Assembly (NCBI GenBank): GCA_001801665.1
Contig: MGYH01000001.1
Location: 1 to 11,185 of the forward strand
DNA from: Gammaproteobacteria bacterium RIFCSPHIGHO2_12_FULL_45_12
Lineage (GTDB): Bacteria > Pseudomonadota > Gammaproteobacteria > DSM-16500
DNA length: 11,185 bases
Direction: 5' to 3'
Shown one piece after another: positions 5,954 to 11,185 of the stretch. The translations under genes and the position numbers were made by a program. How positions within the stretch are numbered: the first letter of the stretch is position 1; the number at the start of each line of letters is the position of its first letter. The notes under the pieces were generated by a model. It was not told where the DNA came from. It made no database searches and saw only the letters and a program-made list of their open reading frames with translations.

Positions 5954-7579
5954 GTGTTAAAAAAAATAATTGCTTCATGCCCGCGTTTTTTTTTACAACT
6001 CTGTCTGATGAGTCTTTATGTGACTTTCCCCATACACCCCTCGATGGCCGCTTCCAATGTAGAAGGTATCCGTGTTTATCAAAAAAATGCGCGCTTGTCG
6101 CCAGAGCACAAACAAAAACTGGCGGAAGCCATTGACGACTACCGGAATGCAGACAATATCTGGGATGTATTGAGGGACGAGTTCACCCTGTCTCATGATG
6201 AAAGTTCACCCCTGGTTCAGGACAAAATTGCCTGGTATATGCGGAATCGTAAATTTCTGGAACGCTCCGCAAACCGCGCGGCACCATACCTTTATTATAT
6301 TTTGCAGCAAGTCAAAAAACGTCACCTGCCCGCCGAAGTTGTCCTGCTCCCTATCATTGAAAGTGGGTACAACCCCTTTTCCATTTCAAATGTCGGTGCG
6401 GCGGGTATCTGGCAGCTGATGCCAGGGACTGCGTCAGGCTATGGGGTAAAGCACAATGCGTGGTATGACGGCAGGCGCGATGTGATTGCATCAACACGCG
6501 GCGCATTAAACTATCTTGTCTATTTGCAAACTTTTTTTGACGGCAACTGGCTTTACGCCATTGCCGCCTACAATACGGGTGAAGGTAATGTTTTAAACGC
6601 CATCCGTCGAAATGTTAGAAATGGCCAGAACACCAGTTTCTGGGAACTCCCACTGGCACAAGAAACCCGATCCTATATTCCGAGCCTGTTAGCACTTGCC
6701 ATCATCATTTCTCACCCTGAAAAATATCCCATTAACTTTCCATCCGTACCCAATGCCCCTTATCTCGCTCAGGTGGAGGTTGGCAACCCGCTTAATTTAA
6801 AGGATGCAGCACTGCTGGCTGGCCTTAGTTATAGTAAATTAATGGCGTTAAATTCAGGCTTGAAAAGCAGCACCATGACCGCAAAAGGGCCCTACAAGCT
6901 AGTATTCCCCATTGAAAATGTTGCCCAATTTACAGAAAATCTGGCCCGCTCACGACTCAATTCAAAATCATTATGGGCGCACTACCAGGTTAAATCGGGC
7001 GACACACTCTATGGCATTGCTAAAAAATTCGTGGTCACCGCCGATGCGCTTAAGAAAATGAATCACTTGAATAATTCACTGTTACGGCCCGGTACCAATT
7101 TATTGATTCCCACGATCAATCTGGCGAGTCGATCAGACGCCTCGGCAAGCGATACACCCGTTAAGCAATTGACCGCCATCACCACTCGACACCTATCCCC
7201 TAACACCAGCAAGACATTGATGACACCTTATTCCGTGCAGCCAGGAGATACCATTTATATCGCAAGAACCAAAGACTCGATTGCGAGCATTGCCAAACGT
7301 TTTCATGTCAGCCCCGAAACATTAAAAACAACCAACGGACTGGCTGACAACTTCCTTGCAGTGGGCAAACAATTAATCATTCCCACTCACGCCGCGACCG
7401 CCCAGCAAACCCTTGAACCAGGCGATACGCTTTACATGATAAGACAAGGCGACACCTTGGAGAGAATTGCCATTCGTTTTAAAACCAGTCCCGCCGCCAT
7501 TCGCCTTGCCAATTTAATGACAGATGAACGTTTGACAGAAGGTGAAAAACTTGTAGTGCCAACGCATATGCGGGGGTAG
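5954..7579 (+). CDS. mltD: MltD-like membrane-bound lytic murein transglycosylase with three LysM domains
   Basis: The protein cleaves peptidoglycan glycan strands non-hydrolytically in the periplasm. Of its 541 residues, about 1-32 form a Sec-type signal (positive MLKK, hydrophobic core, SMAA near 30-33). The transglycosylase (SLT) domain spans about 110-235 with catalytic E136 in LLPIIESGYNP, GIWQLMPGTASGYG (151-164) and the AIAAYNTGEG segment (202-211). Three LysM modules that bind glycan follow at about 344-387, 430-477 and 490-537. E. coli MltD has 452 residues and two LysM, so this one is longer. The two later modules share a duplicated lead-in, PGDTIYIARTKDSI and PGDTLYMIRQGDTL. The start is GTG with GGAG 7 nt upstream; no ATG fits. 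E. coli MltD is a lipoprotein, but no proper lipobox is visible here. It diverges from yafS-rnhA-dnaQ; gloB, which follows mltD in E. coli, is missing. Confidence 0.93.
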   Translation: MLKKIIASCPRFFLQLCLMSLYVTFPIHPSMAASNVEGIRVYQKNARLSPEHKQKLAEAIDDYRNADNIWDVLRDEFTLSHDESSPLVQDKIAWYMRNRKFLERSANRAAPYLYYILQQVKKRHLPAEVVLLPIIESGYNPFSISNVGAAGIWQLMPGTASGYGVKHNAWYDGRRDVIASTRGALNYLVYLQTFFDGNWLYAIAAYNTGEGNVLNAIRRNVRNGQNTSFWELPLAQETRSYIPSLLALAIIISHPEKYPINFPSVPNAPYLAQVEVGNPLNLKDAALLAGLSYSKLMALNSGLKSSTMTAKGPYKLVFPIENVAQFTENLARSRLNSKSLWAHYQVKSGDTLYGIAKKFVVTADALKKMNHLNNSLLRPGTNLLIPTINLASRSDASASDTPVKQLTAITTRHLSPNTSKTLMTPYSVQPGDTIYIARTKDSIASIAKRFHVSPETLKTTNGLADNFLAVGKQLIIPTHAATAQQTLEPGDTLYMIRQGDTLERIAIRFKTSPAAIRLANLMTDERLTEGEKLVVPTHMRG

Positions 7580-7616
7580 AATCACTTTTTATTTATTTAT
7601 TTAAGGAAGAATTACT

Positions 7617-8054
7617 ATGTTTTTGAAAAAAACAGCGTTAACAGGATTCATCACACTGGCATTGGGTTTGCCGCTTATCTCAGAAGCTAATGATCTCACC
7701 ATTATTAACAACACCAATTTCAACTCAACGTCCATTATCAATAATGGCAAGTGCTCTTCAAAAGTGTTGCCGTTTGGTAAAGGTACCACCAAAGCTCACA
7801 CGACCAATGTCATTACCTCATCGCTTGTGAACCTAGCCTGTCTCGCCACACCGTCTCCCAAAGTCTGTCAGGCAGATGTCTACATGGCTGATGATTGCGG
7901 CGGATCGCGTATTGCAACCGCTTACTTTGATACCAAAACCGGCATGCAGTCTGTCACCCTTTATGACCAGAGCTACCGCATCACAGGCACCGGCTTCACG
8001 ATCACACTAGATGGCGGCCCTTCTTTTTTATCCCGATTTTTTAATCGCTCCTAG
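7617..8054 (+). CDS. Small exported four-cysteine protein, paralog A, function unknown
   Basis: I do not recognise the family. The 145-residue product has a clear signal peptide (KK at 4-5, hydrophobic 8-21, likely cut after SEA at 24). The mature part of about 120 residues starts NDLTIINNTNF, is rich in beta-prone Thr, Ser and Asn, and has four cysteines (46, 75, 84, 94) that could form two disulfides in the periplasm or outside the cell. The segment CQADVYMADDCGGSRIAT (84-101) and the closing GTGFTITLDGG are matched in the next gene (CDVDVYATDNCKGAKIAT, GGGFKVAIEG), so the two are diverged paralogs. AAGGAAGA lies 6 nt before the ATG. It starts 37 bp after mltD with an AT-rich gap and no clear terminator, so it may be co-transcribed with mltD. 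Its stop codon sits in the loop of a small hairpin. Confidence 0.8.
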   Translation: MFLKKTALTGFITLALGLPLISEANDLTIINNTNFNSTSIINNGKCSSKVLPFGKGTTKAHTTNVITSSLVNLACLATPSPKVCQADVYMADDCGGSRIATAYFDTKTGMQSVTLYDQSYRITGTGFTITLDGGPSFLSRFFNRS

Positions 8055-8060
8055 GGAGCG
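8046..8060 (+). repeat. Hairpin with the paralog A stop codon in its loop
   Basis: CGCTCC (8046-8051), loop TAG (8052-8054) and GGAGCG (8055-8060) form a perfect 6-bp GC-rich stem. The loop is the stop codon itself. No T-run follows, so it is not a classical intrinsic terminator; it may protect the mRNA end or be chance. Confidence 0.4.
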
Positions 8061-8070
8061 CACTTAATTT

Positions 8071-8102
8071 GGTGGATGACGGCCAAAAACGCCTAATCCA
8101 CC
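8071..8102. repeat. Palindromic REP-like repeat between the paralogs
   Basis: GGTGGAT (8071-8077) and ATCCACC (8096-8102) form a perfect 7-bp outer stem. GGC (8081-8083) and GCC (8091-8093) form an inner stem around a CAAAAAC loop. On the other strand it reads GTAGGGTGGATTAGGCG, the style of a 'GGTGGATTA...TAATCCACC' palindrome seen between genes in many proteobacteria. Only one copy is in this window. Confidence 0.5.
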
Positions 8103-8133
8103 CTACAACTTTTGCGTACCATTGAAACAAGGA

Positions 8134-8164
8134 AGCCTTCCCGCGTTTTTTAGCGGGAATGGCT
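8134..8164 (+). repeat. Strong bulged hairpin in the spacer between the paralogs
   Basis: AGCC-TTCCCGC (8134-8144) pairs with GCGGGAA-T-GGCT (8153-8164): eleven pairs with one bulged T and an 8-nt T-rich loop. It lies 74 nt after the paralog A stop. The loop, not the 3' side, holds the T-run in both directions, so a standard terminator is unlikely, but it could stop exonucleases or end transcription with Rho. Confidence 0.5.
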
Positions 8165-8182
8165 GGTTGCAAAACAATTTTC

Positions 8183-8211
8183 TTGTCATGCGGGTGTTAA
8201 CGGATTAGCAT
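8183..8211 (+). promoter_or_regulatory. Promoter candidate for paralog B, inside a 9-bp dyad
   Basis: TTGTCA (8183-8188, five of six) and TAGCAT (8206-8211, four of six) are 17 nt apart; transcription would start near 8218, giving a leader of about 43 nt. The -35 lies in one arm of a perfect inverted repeat, TTCTTGTCA (8180-8188) with TGACAAGAA (8228-8236), whose other arm falls in the leader. This could be an operator, or an RNA stem if an upstream promoter is used. Confidence 0.45.
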
Positions 8212-8260
8212 CAAGTAACAACTAGCGTGACAAGAATATTCATTCTACAGGGAGTATGTT

Positions 8261-8683
8261 ATGAATAGCTTTAAACTGACATGTTTCAGTGCTTTTTTAA
8301 TGTTGTCTGCGCTGCCCACGTTTGCTTTTGCCGACTTAATCGTTGCAAACGACACCAACGCTCCTGTGACAGGCCATCTGAAAGTGTTTTGTTCCTCCGT
8401 TGCCAGCACGCAGGGCATCATCCAGCCGCACCAAACAATCGTTGTACCACAAAGCACCTTTGATAAAATTGATTTCTTGTGCAGTCATGGCTGCGATGTT
8501 GATGTTTATGCGACTGATAACTGCAAAGGGGCTAAAATTGCAACCGTTGAAATCAGCAAGACGGCTGGTATTTCCAATATTCGAAACTCGCATGCTAACG
8601 GTTATTACTTAGCGGGTGGTGGATTCAAGGTCGCCATTGAAGGTACTGCTGCCAGAAAATGGTATCACTTATTCTTGTTTTAA
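8261..8683 (+). CDS. Small exported four-cysteine protein, paralog B, function unknown
   Basis: I do not recognise the family. The 140-residue product has a signal peptide with cleavage expected after AFA at 24, leaving about 116 residues beginning DLIVANDTN, parallel to DLTIINNTN in the preceding paralog. The mature cysteines 44, 74, 78 and 88 match the four of paralog A in order, with a shorter gap between the middle two (CSHGC). The shared core is C-x2-DVY-x2-D-x-C-x-G-x-KIAT (78-95), then a segment ending GGGFKVAIEG. Overall identity looks low, so the duplication is old or the genes evolve fast. The tail ends in an aromatic run, KWYHLFLF, unlike paralog A (FLSRFFNRS), although both end in hydrophobic-aromatic residues. 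AGGGAG lies 6 nt before the ATG. It has its own promoter candidate and converges with fadL. Confidence 0.78.
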   Translation: MNSFKLTCFSAFLMLSALPTFAFADLIVANDTNAPVTGHLKVFCSSVASTQGIIQPHQTIVVPQSTFDKIDFLCSHGCDVDVYATDNCKGAKIATVEISKTAGISNIRNSHANGYYLAGGGFKVAIEGTAARKWYHLFLF

Positions 8684-8794
8684 ATCAGGTTAATAGAAAA
8701 ATTCAGAATACGTGATGGGGGATGCCGCCGCCCTGCACTTTCCTGAAACCTTTGCTCGTGCCACTCTCTTTCAAGCGGAGGGAGCGGCTAACGA

Positions 8795-10111
8795 TCATAC
8801 CAAATCCCACGTTAATTGAGCACTTAACACATCCGCGCCTGCCCTCACACTGCCGTTGGTTGTGACGGTTTGATCCCCTGTGACTTGCGGGGGCGGAATA
8901 ATATGCGCCTTGTTCATAAACAAGTGTGCCCAGCCCATATCAACGCCAAGGGTGGTGGTTGCCTGATAATGCCCTCCGAAGGCAATAACATATCGATCAT
9001 TATCCGGTAGCTGAACCGTGCGATAGGCATCCCGAACCGGTGTTTGATCATAACCAATACCACCACGCAAGGTCACACGATCAGTGAGGTAATAATCCGA
9101 CCCTAGTGACAAGTTCCATGAGTTTTGAAAATACTGTGGAACCGTCACGGTAATCGTTGTGTTAGGTTCAGAGTTCAGGATGCCTGAGGCATTCAGTAAG
9201 GTGAGTGTACGAATTAAATTCCACTGGGTATAAATGGCGCTGGCCATCAACGCCATTTTGGGAGCCACACGATGATACAAACTTAAAGCCGTGTAGGGTG
9301 GCAGCGTCATGTTTACTTTTGCGCGATCAGATGTAATGGGTATTCCAAAAAACGCCGCAATCGGCCCTGAAAAACGACTGGTACCGGTCAGGTGATGCAC
9401 AACTTGTGAGTGATAACTGAGACCAACACGCGTCATGACATTAAATTCATACAAAGCCCCTAAGTGATAACCAAAGGCAGATCCATCGGCGCTATCAATG
9501 CCATCTGTATCCAGTTCAGTGCCGCCAATGGTACCCACCTGATCAAATTCGGCTTTCATTTCCTGAATATCCAAGCCCGCGCCAAAAGATGCCTTGTCTG
9601 TCATTTTAAAAGCAAACGAAGGACTATAGTCAATCACGGTAAGATAAGTCTGCGTTGCTGCATATCGCACATCCGTGCTATGGCCATAATTGGTTTTTGC
9701 CGCAAAGGGAACGTCAATGCTAAAGCCAAAACCCACTCTCTCTGAAATGGGCGCGACATAATGCAGGGCAGGAACAAAAGCAAAGCTTCCACCTTGCGCC
9801 GTGGCAGGCAAAATGGTGTTACCATTATTAATGGTGTCAACTGTCAGGTTGCCCTTGAATTTAATGTTGGGCATGACGCCTGCCGATGAAAAAACAAGCT
9901 GCTGGTTTTTAAAGCGCGTGATGCCGGCTGGATTATAAAACGCAATGCTGGCATCTGCCGCTTCTGCCGCATAACCTGCATGATATGAACCAATACTCGC
10001 CCCATCCTGCTCCCAAATCTGAAACGCGGAAGCATAAGCTTGGGCAGACACACCTATTAGGCCAAGGGTACTTAAAGCAAAAGCCATGCGGCGTAATCCA
10101 AAAGGGGGCAT
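8795..10111 (-). CDS. FadL/OmpP1/TodX-family outer-membrane channel
   Basis: Members of this family are monomeric beta-barrels that carry long-chain fatty acids or other hydrophobic compounds across the outer membrane. From this start the protein has 438 residues (E. coli FadL 446). The signal peptide is about 1-27 (LRR then a hydrophobic core, cut after AYA), leaving a mature N-terminus SAFQIWEQDGASIG, which is typical of the family. The plug segment with the conserved NPAG (60-63, in AFYNPAGITRF) follows, then alternating amphipathic barrel strands to the last strand, LSAQLTWDLV. An ATG at 10126 would add five residues, but its codons contain the GGAGAAAG that sits ideally (9 nt) before the ATG at 10111, so I prefer the latter. 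The promoter candidate is at 10189-10217. It is convergent with paralog B and I see no clear terminator. The substrate cannot be told from the sequence, hence no gene symbol. Confidence 0.92.
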   Translation of the reverse strand: MPPFGLRRMAFALSTLGLIGVSAQAYASAFQIWEQDGASIGSYHAGYAAEAADASIAFYNPAGITRFKNQQLVFSSAGVMPNIKFKGNLTVDTINNGNTILPATAQGGSFAFVPALHYVAPISERVGFGFSIDVPFAAKTNYGHSTDVRYAATQTYLTVIDYSPSFAFKMTDKASFGAGLDIQEMKAEFDQVGTIGGTELDTDGIDSADGSAFGYHLGALYEFNVMTRVGLSYHSQVVHHLTGTSRFSGPIAAFFGIPITSDRAKVNMTLPPYTALSLYHRVAPKMALMASAIYTQWNLIRTLTLLNASGILNSEPNTTITVTVPQYFQNSWNLSLGSDYYLTDRVTLRGGIGYDQTPVRDAYRTVQLPDNDRYVIAFGGHYQATTTLGVDMGWAHLFMNKAHIIPPPQVTGDQTVTTNGSVRAGADVLSAQLTWDLV

Positions 10112-10137
10112 TGTCACTTTCTCCATTCTATCTGACG

Positions 10138-10169
10138 TCTCTCTTTCCTAACCTTTCTTTCTTTTCTTC
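10138..10169 (-). other. Purine-rich 5' leader of the FadL-family gene
   Basis: The plus strand here has 32 bases with only two purines (AA at 10150-10151), so the fadL-family transcript leader is almost pure A and G, with several GGA- or GAAAG-type blocks. It lies between the predicted transcription start (about 10182) and the preferred ATG (10111). It may extend ribosome contact or bind a regulator; I see no known element. Confidence 0.4.
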
Positions 10170-10188
10170 GCCGGCTTGAAATTCAAGG

Positions 10189-10217
10189 AATATAAGGATA
10201 CCGTAATTCCATCACAA
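10189..10217 (-). promoter_or_regulatory. Sigma-70 type promoter of the FadL-family gene
   Basis: On the minus strand TTGTGA (10212-10217, four of six) and TATATT (10189-10194, five of six) are separated by exactly 17 nt. Transcription would start near 10182, at a small perfect dyad CTTGAA-A-TTCAAG (10175-10187), giving a leader of about 70 nt. The -35 is 34 bp from the end of the MITE-like element, so the insertion left this promoter intact. Confidence 0.5.
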
Positions 10218-10250
10218 AACAATGTTTGTCATTAAAAATTTAAACTGCCC

Positions 10251-10413
10251 AAGCGTTGTTGCATAAATTATTTTTTGAACAGAATCGTCGTTGCGAGGAG
10301 CGTTTTGTGCGACGAAGCAATCCAGAATGCATGCAATATCATGATTTTTGACAACGTTCTGGATTGCTTCGGCCAAAAAGCGGCCTCGCAACGACGAATG
10401 ATGCAACAAAGCC
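10251..10413 (+). mobile_element. MITE-like palindromic repeat, copy 2 (complete, with target duplication)
   Basis: The 163-bp element has imperfect terminal inverted repeats: GCGTTGTTGCAT (10253-10264) and, read inward from the other end, GCTTTGTTGCAT (10412-10401), one mismatch in twelve. Inside are two nested pairs: TCGTCGTTGCGAGG (10285-10298) with its exact complement at 10384-10397, and CGAAGCAATCCAGAA (10313-10327) with its complement at 10357-10371. The direct repeat AACTGCCC flanks it (10243-10250 and 10414-10421), as after transposition. The outer end GGCTTTGTTGCAT resembles the ends of IS5-family (IS903-like) elements, so it could have been moved by such a transposase; none is encoded here. 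It lies between the divergent fadL-family and thioredoxin-like genes. Short open frames across it are by-products of the palindrome. Confidence 0.8.
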
Positions 10414-10462
10414 AACTGCCCTTCTGGCCTGTTAGCAATTAATCATCATCAAGGAGTTACCC

Positions 10463-11017
10463 ATGGCTGAAACCGCTTCTCGCATGATTCCAATTGGGAC
10501 TAAAGCACCTGATTTTATCTTACTGAACACGCAAACGGGACAGCATCAATCTCTGCAGTCACTTAAATCCGAGGTGGCGACGGTGGTCTTGTTCATTTGT
10601 AACCACTGTCCTTACGTCAAACACATGCAAGGTAAACTGGTGGACGTGGCCAACCACTACCAGTCCAAAAACATAGCCTTTATTGCGATTAGTTCAAACG
10701 ATGCATCACGCTATCCAGAAGATGGGCCAGCCGCCATGCAAAAGGAAGCCAAGCTCCATCATTATCCCTTTCCCTATCTTTACGATGAAACGCAGCAAAC
10801 GGCCAAAGCCTATCAGGCCGCCTGTACCCCTGATTTTTTTATCTTTAACGCGGAATTGCAGTGTGTGTATCGTGGCCGCTTTGATGATTCAACACCCGGA
10901 AATGGGTTACCTGTCACGGGAAAAGATCTTTCTGCCGCGCTAAACAATCTGCTGCTGGGTAAGCCCGTCAGTTCAGATCAAAAACACAGCCTAGGCTGCA
11001 ACATCAAGTGGAAATAG
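10463..11017 (+). CDS. Thioredoxin-like (PRX-like, AhpC/TSA-type) family protein
   Basis: The 184-residue cytosolic protein (no signal peptide) belongs to the thioredoxin-fold redoxin group related to AhpC/TSA and TlpA. The fold is visible as APDFILLNTQTG (15-26), the strand VATVVLFIC leading into the CNHC motif (C46, C49) in ICNHCPYVKH, and the cis-proline region ACTPDFFIFN (120-129, P123). Two further cysteines stand out: C121 next to the cis-proline and C179 in the conserved tail GCNIKWK. The segment YRGRFDDSTPGN-GLPVTGKDL (136-155) is also a family mark. It is probably a thiol-disulfide or peroxide-handling enzyme, but substrate and partner are not established for this group. AAGGAG lies 6 nt before the ATG. 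The MITE-like element ends 49 bp upstream of the gene, and I find no convincing promoter between them. Confidence 0.88.
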   Translation: MAETASRMIPIGTKAPDFILLNTQTGQHQSLQSLKSEVATVVLFICNHCPYVKHMQGKLVDVANHYQSKNIAFIAISSNDASRYPEDGPAAMQKEAKLHHYPFPYLYDETQQTAKAYQAACTPDFFIFNAELQCVYRGRFDDSTPGNGLPVTGKDLSAALNNLLLGKPVSSDQKHSLGCNIKWK

Positions 11018-11185
11018 CAAGCTTGTTGATTCAGCGATATCGGTAAGCCCAACATTTCCACGATCTTTTTGCGAATGATTAAATTATAAAAAAAATTAGA
11101 TTTGATTAAAATGTACAATTTGAAGTGTACATAGCCGTCATTCACCAAGTTTGGATTGATGCAACAGCGCCCGTCAAGGGATCTG
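11018..11185. other. Intergenic end of window with an operator-like dyad
   Basis: No gene is visible in these 168 bases. An AT-rich stretch (11080-11110) leads to a perfect inverted repeat, ATGTACA (11111-11117) and TGTACAT (11126-11132), with an 8-nt spacer. Its size suits a dimeric helix-turn-helix repressor, perhaps controlling a gene beyond the window edge. A palindrome CGATATCG is at 11035-11042. No intrinsic terminator for the thioredoxin-like gene is clear. Confidence 0.4.

Noticed and set aside
5538..5960. 140-codon frame antisense to the yafS-like gene
   Set aside because: It crosses the divergent promoter region and has no recognisable domain; a shadow frame.
5954..6010. Lipoprotein signal in the MltD-like protein
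   Set aside because: Cysteines 9 and 17 are preceded by IAS and LQL; neither the position nor the residues make a convincing lipobox, so a plain Sec signal is favoured.
8134..8164. Intrinsic terminator
   Set aside because: The stem is strong, but the T-run is in the loop and no T-tract follows in either direction.
10212..10415. Open frame on the minus strand inside the second MITE copy
   Set aside because: Its product is the translated palindrome, often misannotated as a small protein; no start signal and no coding character.

Overview
The window looks like core chromosome of a gammaproteobacterium. The best guess is a member of or near the Legionellales, judged from the GacA/LetA-type regulator, the moderate base composition and the small four-cysteine exported proteins; this placement is inference. 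The gene order matches the enterobacterial order in two places. The block gacA(uvrY)-uvrC-pgsA-tRNA-Gly(GCC)-tRNA-Cys(GCA)-tRNA-Leu(UAA) has the same order as E. coli uvrY-uvrC-pgsA-glyW-cysT-leuZ. The block dnaQ-rnhA-yafS facing mltD resembles E. coli mltD-gloB-yafS-rnhA-dnaQ, but gloB is absent and rnhA and dnaQ run in tandem instead of diverging.

Layout. 1-119: one copy of a palindromic MITE-like repeat, cut by the window edge. 170-486 (minus): tRNA-Leu, tRNA-Cys and tRNA-Gly, with a good promoter at 558-585. 615-3698 (minus): pgsA, uvrC and gacA (transcribed in the order gacA, uvrC, pgsA), tightly packed, with tRNA-Ser(UGA) only 25 bp upstream of gacA. 3914-5847 (minus): yafS-like methyltransferase, rnhA and dnaQ, read in that order with overlapping or abutting ends. 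5954-7579 (plus): a MltD-like lytic transglycosylase with three LysM modules. 7617-8054 and 8261-8683 (plus): two diverged paralogous small exported four-cysteine proteins of unknown function, separated by a hairpin-rich spacer. 8795-10111 (minus): a FadL/OmpP1 outer-membrane channel. 10251-10413: a full copy of the MITE-like repeat with an apparent 8-bp target duplication. 10463-11017 (plus): a thioredoxin-like (PRX-like) protein. 11018-11185: no gene, but a clean operator-like dyad near the edge.

How the genes fit together. The minus-strand half serves information processing and repair (proofreading exonuclease, RNase HI, UvrC), phospholipid synthesis (PgsA), the global GacA-type regulator and four tRNAs. 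The plus-strand half and fadL serve the envelope: peptidoglycan cleavage, exported proteins and an outer-membrane channel for hydrophobic compounds.

Most of the window is ordinary conserved chromosome. The points that deserve a second look are the pair of nearly identical inverted MITE copies about 10 kb apart, the paralogous exported protein pair, and a hairpin at the gacA/uvrC junction that puts the uvrC ribosome binding site, with a GGA, in its loop. I see no convincing new multi-gene system.
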